Assembly (NCBI GenBank): GCA_017390475.1
Contig: JAFPBO010000016.1
Coordinates: forward strand, 1-64,000
Direction: 5' to 3'
Length of the DNA stretch: 64,000 nt
Source of the DNA: Loktanella sp.
GTDB lineage: Bacteria > Pseudomonadota > Alphaproteobacteria > Rhodobacterales > Rhodobacteraceae
How positions within the stretch are numbered: position 1 is the stretch's first letter; each line of letters starts with the position of its first letter. The notes beneath the pieces are model-generated. The model was not told the origin of the DNA. It worked only from the letters and a program-made list of their open reading frames with translations, and searched no databases. Below, one piece after another: positions 60,441 to 64,000 of this stretch. A program made the position numbers and the translations under genes.

Positions 60441-61720
60441 GACGCGAGCGAGGTATATTTCGATGCAGGGACATCAATCCGCGACTTTGACGGTGGCCTG
60501 TCACGGAATCTGTCAGCCAAGGTCAACGGACCGGCGGTGATCTGAAAATAATCATAGTCTTTTGGCTGATCAAAGGCGCAGAGATATTGAAAATGCAGCC
60601 GGAAAAACCGCCAGCGCAGGGCTTTCCAGCGCGCCGCCGACAGGCTCTGCGTGAATGCAGCGGAAATCACCAAAGGCCAATGTTTACCCGGCGGTGTGAC
60701 CCCCGTGACCGCCACCGGATCACACAGCGCGAAACAGCAGCCATCGCCGGGTGCTGTGACATCGACCCAGGTCAGCGCCTCTTGTGTTGCCAGAAACGCC
60801 AGATCGGCGCGCAATTGCCGGGCCTCTGGCAGGAATGACACCATCGGCGCCACCTGCCCCAGCGACAGAAACGCCAGTTTCGGGCCATCGGCAGGCACGC
60901 GGCCATCGCGGATCAGATTGGCGATCACCATCACCGCTAGATGCGCGCCGGATGAATGGCCGACGATCAACACTTCGTCTTCGTTGTCATCCTGCAAGGC
61001 GGCGGCGATCTGATCGGCAAATTCTGCCAGCCGTTCCGTCAGTTCCGGCGGCGTCGCGCCCCGATATTGCGCGCTGAAAGCGTAATCATGCATCAGGTAA
61101 TAGGCGAATAACTTATTGTCCTGCGCCTTGAACCAGCGCAGCAGATAGACCGCGACGATGCCCAGAATGCCCAACTTTATCAGCCATGCCAGCCAGCCGA
61201 TACCCGCCGCAATCACGCCGCCGCCAAGGCCGATACCGGTGACAGCGCTGTTCAGCGCCCATTCTGCCAGCCGCCCCAGCGCCCAGCCCAGTTGCAACGC
61301 GATCACCAATTGCCCCAACAGCATCGCCACCGGGTAAAGTGCGGCGATCACCGGCCCTTTGCGCAGCCACATCAGCCGCCGCAAGGTGCCGGTGCTGATA
61401 TAGATCCAGGCGGTCATGAACAACTGGCGATAGGTGGCAAGGATCGACTGCGCCATGCTGTCGCGCACGATATCGGACCAGACCAGCACATCGATCCGCG
61501 CCTGCACCGCCTGACCTGCGGTTTCGCTGTCGACCGACCAATGAAACCCGTTGCCCACCACACCGGCCTGCACCGCGATATTATAACCGCTGATCTGCGC
61601 CTGCGCGGCAGATTCGCTGCGGTATAATTCACGATAGCGGCGCGGATGAAATGGATCATAGCCGGGAATGTGAAAGACCCTGCGCCGGGTGACGCGTGTT
61701 ATGTCCTTGGTCATCGTCAC
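60437..61720 (-). CDS. Membrane-embedded alpha/beta-hydrolase-like protein
   Basis: A 427-residue protein that mixes a lipase-like fold with membrane segments. RRRVFHIPGYDPFHPRRYRE at the start resembles the oxyanion region of lipases. Two or three hydrophobic helices follow (VIAALYPVAMLLGQLVIALQ and GGGVIAAGIGWLAWLIKLGI region, residues ~135-205). The nucleophile elbow EVLIVGHSSGAHLAVMVIA sits near residues 245-260. The C-terminal part includes KHWPLVISAAFTQSL and FFRLHFQYLCAFDQPKDYDYF. I do not recognise a named family. It is translationally coupled to the downstream P450 gene, suggesting work on the same lipid-like compound, which is inference. Confidence 0.8.
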   Translation of the reverse strand: MTMTKDITRVTRRRVFHIPGYDPFHPRRYRELYRSESAAQAQISGYNIAVQAGVVGNGFHWSVDSETAGQAVQARIDVLVWSDIVRDSMAQSILATYRQLFMTAWIYISTGTLRRLMWLRKGPVIAALYPVAMLLGQLVIALQLGWALGRLAEWALNSAVTGIGLGGGVIAAGIGWLAWLIKLGILGIVAVYLLRWFKAQDNKLFAYYLMHDYAFSAQYRGATPPELTERLAEFADQIAAALQDDNEDEVLIVGHSSGAHLAVMVIANLIRDGRVPADGPKLAFLSLGQVAPMVSFLPEARQLRADLAFLATQEALTWVDVTAPGDGCCFALCDPVAVTGVTPPGKHWPLVISAAFTQSLSAARWKALRWRFFRLHFQYLCAFDQPKDYDYFQITAGPLTLADRFRDRPPSKSRIDVPASKYTSLAS

Positions 61721-61747
61721 CTGTTCCCGTTTAACGCCCTGGCCAGT

Positions 61748-62503
61748 CTAGCCGACCGTAGCGAGAAATGGAAAGCGTTCCAGCAACCAATAGCTGAATG
61801 CCGCGAATTGCCCGGTGATCATCATCAGCCCGACAGTCCACAACAGCAGGCCCGATGTCGCCTCGATCTGGCGCATATGGCGTTTCATCCAGCCCATCAC
61901 ACCCTTGAGCCGTGGGAAAAACGCCGCGACCAGCAGGAACGGAATACCCAGCCCGACGGCATAGGCCCCCAGCAAGACGCTGCCGCGTCCGACGTCAGCC
62001 TCTGACGCGGCAAGGCCCAGAATCGCGCCCAGCACCGGGCCAAGGCAAGGCGTCCAACCAAAGGCAAAGGCAAGGCCCAGCAGATAAGCCCCAAAGGCCG
62101 ATCCGCCCTTGTCGCCCGCATCCAGCCGCGCCTCGCGGTCCAGAAAACCGATCCGGTAAACCCCGACGAAATGCGCGCCAAGCACCATCACCACCAGCCC
62201 GGCGACAATGACAAAATATTCCTGCACGCCCAGCAGCATCCGCCCCATGGTGGAAAAGGCGATCCCCAGCAGCAGAAAAACCGTGGACAGGCCAAGGACA
62301 AAGAACAAAGCCGCGACAAAGACCCTGCGCCTTGCTGTGCGGGTGGTTTCCATCTCGCTGACCGAAACGCCCCCCATATAGGCAAGGTAAGGCGGCACCA
62401 CCGGCAGCACGCAGGGGCTGAGGAACGACAGCACACCCGCCGCCAAAGCAACAACCATGGCAGGGATCAGGGCGGCGTCAAAGATCAGACCGGTTTCCAG
62501 CAT
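61748..62503 (-). CDS. ccdA: Cytochrome c biogenesis protein CcdA
   Basis: Inner-membrane thiol-disulfide carrier that passes electrons from cytoplasmic thioredoxin to the periplasm for cytochrome c maturation, 251 residues with six predicted helices. The two redox cysteines are visible: LSFLSPCVLPVVPPYLAYM near residue 30, and FAFGWTPCLGPVLGAILGL near residue 145. The ATG at 62503 opens with MLETGLIFDAALIPAMVVA. It is a single gene just after the P450/hydrolase pair in the same orientation. Confidence 0.92.
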   Translation of the reverse strand: MLETGLIFDAALIPAMVVALAAGVLSFLSPCVLPVVPPYLAYMGGVSVSEMETTRTARRRVFVAALFFVLGLSTVFLLLGIAFSTMGRMLLGVQEYFVIVAGLVVMVLGAHFVGVYRIGFLDREARLDAGDKGGSAFGAYLLGLAFAFGWTPCLGPVLGAILGLAASEADVGRGSVLLGAYAVGLGIPFLLVAAFFPRLKGVMGWMKRHMRQIEATSGLLLWTVGLMMITGQFAAFSYWLLERFPFLATVG

Positions 62504-62596
62504 CACAGCGTTCCTATCGCAGTGACGCGGCATCGTCACGGGGGCTGGTGTCACATCTTGGTGGACAAAGTGAAATATGCGCCCTAGGTCCCGGAT

Positions 62597-62824
62597 ATGA
62601 CATATGACGCTGATCTTGATGCCCGCGGGCTGCTATGCCCGCTGCCGGTGCTGAAGGCCCGCAAACGGCTGTCGGCGCTCGTATCGGGCCAGGTGTTGCG
62701 CATGCTGGCCGATGACCCCGCCGCCATCGTCGATGTGCCCCATTTCTGTGCCGAGGCTGGGCATCAGATGCTGGCCTGTCAGGATGACGGTGACGGGCAG
62801 ATCTATCTGATCCGCAAGGGTTGA
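62597..62824 (+). CDS. TusA/YedF-like sulfurtransferase
   Basis: A 75-residue TusA-like sulfur carrier. The conserved start is LDARGLLCPLPVLKARKRL, with the active cysteine in CPLPVLK near residue 14; VLRMLADDPAAIVDVPHFCAE and GHQMLACQDD follow. TusA transfers sulfur for tRNA thiolation or other pathways. It is divergent from ccdA and has no other sulfur-transfer gene nearby. Confidence 0.9.
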   Translation: MTYDADLDARGLLCPLPVLKARKRLSALVSGQVLRMLADDPAAIVDVPHFCAEAGHQMLACQDDGDGQIYLIRKG

Positions 62825-62842
62825 TCGCGGGCGCGACGCGCG

Positions 62843-62863
62843 GCCCCGGATCAGGTCCGGGGC
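62843..62863. repeat. Palindromic hairpin GCCCCGGA...TCCGGGGC
   Basis: Perfect eight-base arms with a five-base loop, 18 bases after the TusA-like gene. It is followed by AGTATTTTTGGAAATAAGAA and a smaller inverted repeat (ACAGGA/TCCTGT, ~62892-62909). It may act as the terminator of the TusA gene or be a dispersed intergenic element. Confidence 0.55.
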
Positions 62864-62914
62864 AAGGTGAGTATTTTTGGAAATAAGAAGACAGGATGCT
62901 GTCCTGTCGTTGCA

Positions 62915-62947
62915 AAAACGCCGCCCCCGGGAAAGGGGCGGCGTTTT
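62915..62947 (-). terminator. Intrinsic terminator after rne
   Basis: Arms AAAACGCCGCCCC and GGGGCGGCGTTTT match perfectly around a short loop. Read on the minus strand it lies just after the RNase E stop at 62952 and ends in a T run; it is symmetric and could also stop transcription from the TusA side. Confidence 0.88.
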
Positions 62948-62951
62948 GTGT

Positions 62952-64000
62952 TCAGCCGCCGAGCGACCACCAGCCTTTGCGGCGCGGTTTTTCCGCAGCC
63001 GGTTTGGCAGGTTCTGATTCGGGTTCGGGCTGTGGCGCGGGCTGTTCAGCCACCGCCGGTGCCGGTGCCGGTTCAGGCGTTGGTGCCGGTTCGGGTGCCG
63101 AGACGATCTCATCCGCGGCGACAGCGGTTTCGGCGACGACCTCGGCTTTCGGCTTGGCCCGGCTGCGCCGCTTTGGCTTATCTGCAAGCGGTGCCGGTGC
63201 CTCGCCTGCAGCTGCGGCCGCTTCGGCGGCTTTCTGTGCCGCTGTCTTGCGCGGGGCGCGTTTGCGTGGCGCAGGTTTCGACTCTGGCTCTGGCGCGGTG
63301 TCGGCGACCGGGGCTTCGGCAGAAGGTACGTCAGCCACAGATGCATTAACCGCAGGCGTTTCAGCCGCTTGGTCTGGCGCGGTCTCGGCCTCTGTCTTAG
63401 GCGTTTTCCGGTTATAGGTGCGGCTGCGCTTGGGCTTTTCCTGCGGTGCCGCTTCAACGGCAGCATCCTGCGCGGCGACGGCTGGCGATTCTGCCGTATC
63501 CTGCGCCACATCGCCATTGCCCTGACCATTGGCGTTCTGATCCTGCGGGCCATTGCCCGTGCCGGACCGCCGCCGACGCCGCCGGCTACGTTTGCGTTTT
63601 GGCCGGGCTTCGCCATCAGTTTCAGCGACAGCGGCGGTCTGCGCCGGTTTCGCCTCTGGCTCTTCTTCGTCGTCGGGGGTTTCGACGATCAGATCATCTT
63701 CTTCCTCATCCATCATCACAGTGCTGGCGATGATCGGTGCGGCTTCGGGCACGACGCGGGTGGCGGTTTTGAACTTTTCGACCACAAAATCAGGCGAGAT
63801 CAGTGTCGGATCACATTCGATCCGCACCGACATGCCATAGCGCGCCTCGACGTCGGCGATGTTTTCGCGTTTGCCGTTCATCAGGAAATTGGCGATGGCG
63901 ATGGGCGCGCGGACCAACACCTCTTTGCTGCGGGCGCGCACGCCTTCTTCTTCCAGCTGGCGCAGGATCGACAGGGCGACGTTATCGTCGGACCGCAACA
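62952..64000 (-). CDS. rne: Ribonuclease E, C-terminal part (partial, runs off the end)
   Basis: The last ~349 residues of RNase E, the central endonuclease of RNA decay. The visible start, RSDDNVALSILRQLEEEGVR, then APIAIANFLMNGKRENIADV and VRIECDPTLISPDFVVEKFK, belongs to the end of the conserved catalytic half. The remaining ~230 residues are a disordered scaffold of alanine, proline, glutamate and basic blocks (KRKRSRRRRRRSG; RKRAPRKTAAQKAAEAAAAA; KPKRRSRAKPK), which bind RNA and degradosome partners, ending in KGWWSLGG. The start codon lies beyond position 64000. A strong terminator follows. Confidence 0.92.
   Translation of the reverse strand, partial: LRSDDNVALSILRQLEEEGVRARSKEVLVRAPIAIANFLMNGKRENIADVEARYGMSVRIECDPTLISPDFVVEKFKTATRVVPEAAPIIASTVMMDEEEDDLIVETPDDEEEPEAKPAQTAAVAETDGEARPKRKRSRRRRRRSGTGNGPQDQNANGQGNGDVAQDTAESPAVAAQDAAVEAAPQEKPKRSRTYNRKTPKTEAETAPDQAAETPAVNASVADVPSAEAPVADTAPEPESKPAPRKRAPRKTAAQKAAEAAAAAGEAPAPLADKPKRRSRAKPKAEVVAETAVAADEIVSAPEPAPTPEPAPAPAVAEQPAPQPEPESEPAKPAAEKPRRKGWWSLGG

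Noticed and set aside
1..64000. CRISPR arrays, complete prophage, replication origin
   Set aside because: No regularly spaced direct repeats, no phage structural genes and no DnaA-box cluster with dnaA or parAB were seen.

Overview
The window looks like one chromosomal stretch of an alphaproteobacterium of the Rhodobacterales (Roseobacter/Rhodobacter relatives). The grounds are high-GC coding sequence, a two-piece (circularly permuted) tmRNA gene with the tag ANDNKAPMAMAA, an FnrL-type box in front of an anaerobic coproporphyrinogen oxidase, an AcuI-type acryloyl-CoA reductase (marine DMSP metabolism), TrgA and DUF4169 proteins, an alpha-type SspB, and the PCuAC/Sco copper set. Genus cannot be fixed from the sequence alone. 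No complete prophage, insertion sequence or CRISPR array was seen.

Layout. 0-7.4 kb: TonB-dependent siderophore receptor and an ABC exporter, then a minus-strand pair made of a vanadium-haloperoxidase-like enzyme and an exported FG-GAP/ASPIC protein. 7.8-14.1 kb: acetyltransferase, cysteine-rich Rrf2 regulator, a complete sulfate ABC importer (binding protein, CysT, CysW, short CysA) ending in an AsnC-type regulator, and a small hydrolase. 14.2-20.9 kb: a fused SecDF in an overlapping operon with an exported protein and a Ca2+/Na+ antiporter, then a membrane protein and a CNNM/CorC-type transporter. 20.9-23.1 kb: a compact copper cluster (Met/His-rich DUF305, HMA chaperone remnant, DUF411, glutaredoxin-MauE fusion) read from two mirror-image MerR/CueR-type promoters. 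23.4-33.6 kb: accessory genes (EamA transporter, ABC-F ATPase with an upstream small frame, RibD-like reductase with TetR regulator and palindromic operator, PRC-barrel protein, C45 acyltransferase, PHB-depolymerase-type esterase, CopG regulator, YihY protein), closing with an integrase remnant next to tRNA-Ser(GGA).

33.7-48.5 kb is mostly minus strand in tightly overlapping operons: cysK - MscS-type channel - AlaX editing protein - Asp-zincin peptidase - membrane protein; a cyclotransferase-NUDIX fusion, TrgA and cyclopropane synthase; acuI - class V aminotransferase - photolyase; and DUF2182 - DUF1326 - a DinB gene broken by a one-base change in a homopolymer.

48.7-64 kb: a solitary polyamine-type binding protein, a small orphan gene, a copper delivery set (DUF2946, PCuAC, Sco) running into FnrL-box hemN, the two-piece ssrA, a VWA-like protein, chromate transporter, SspB (the adaptor that recognises ssrA tags), fumC, two small proteins, a cytochrome P450 coupled to a membrane alpha/beta hydrolase, CcdA, a TusA-like protein, and the C-terminal part of RNase E running off the end. 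The points most worth checking are the mirrored copper promoters with the glutaredoxin-MauE partner, the DinB frameshift, the SecDF/antiporter operon, the integrase relic at tRNA-Ser and the P450/hydrolase pair.
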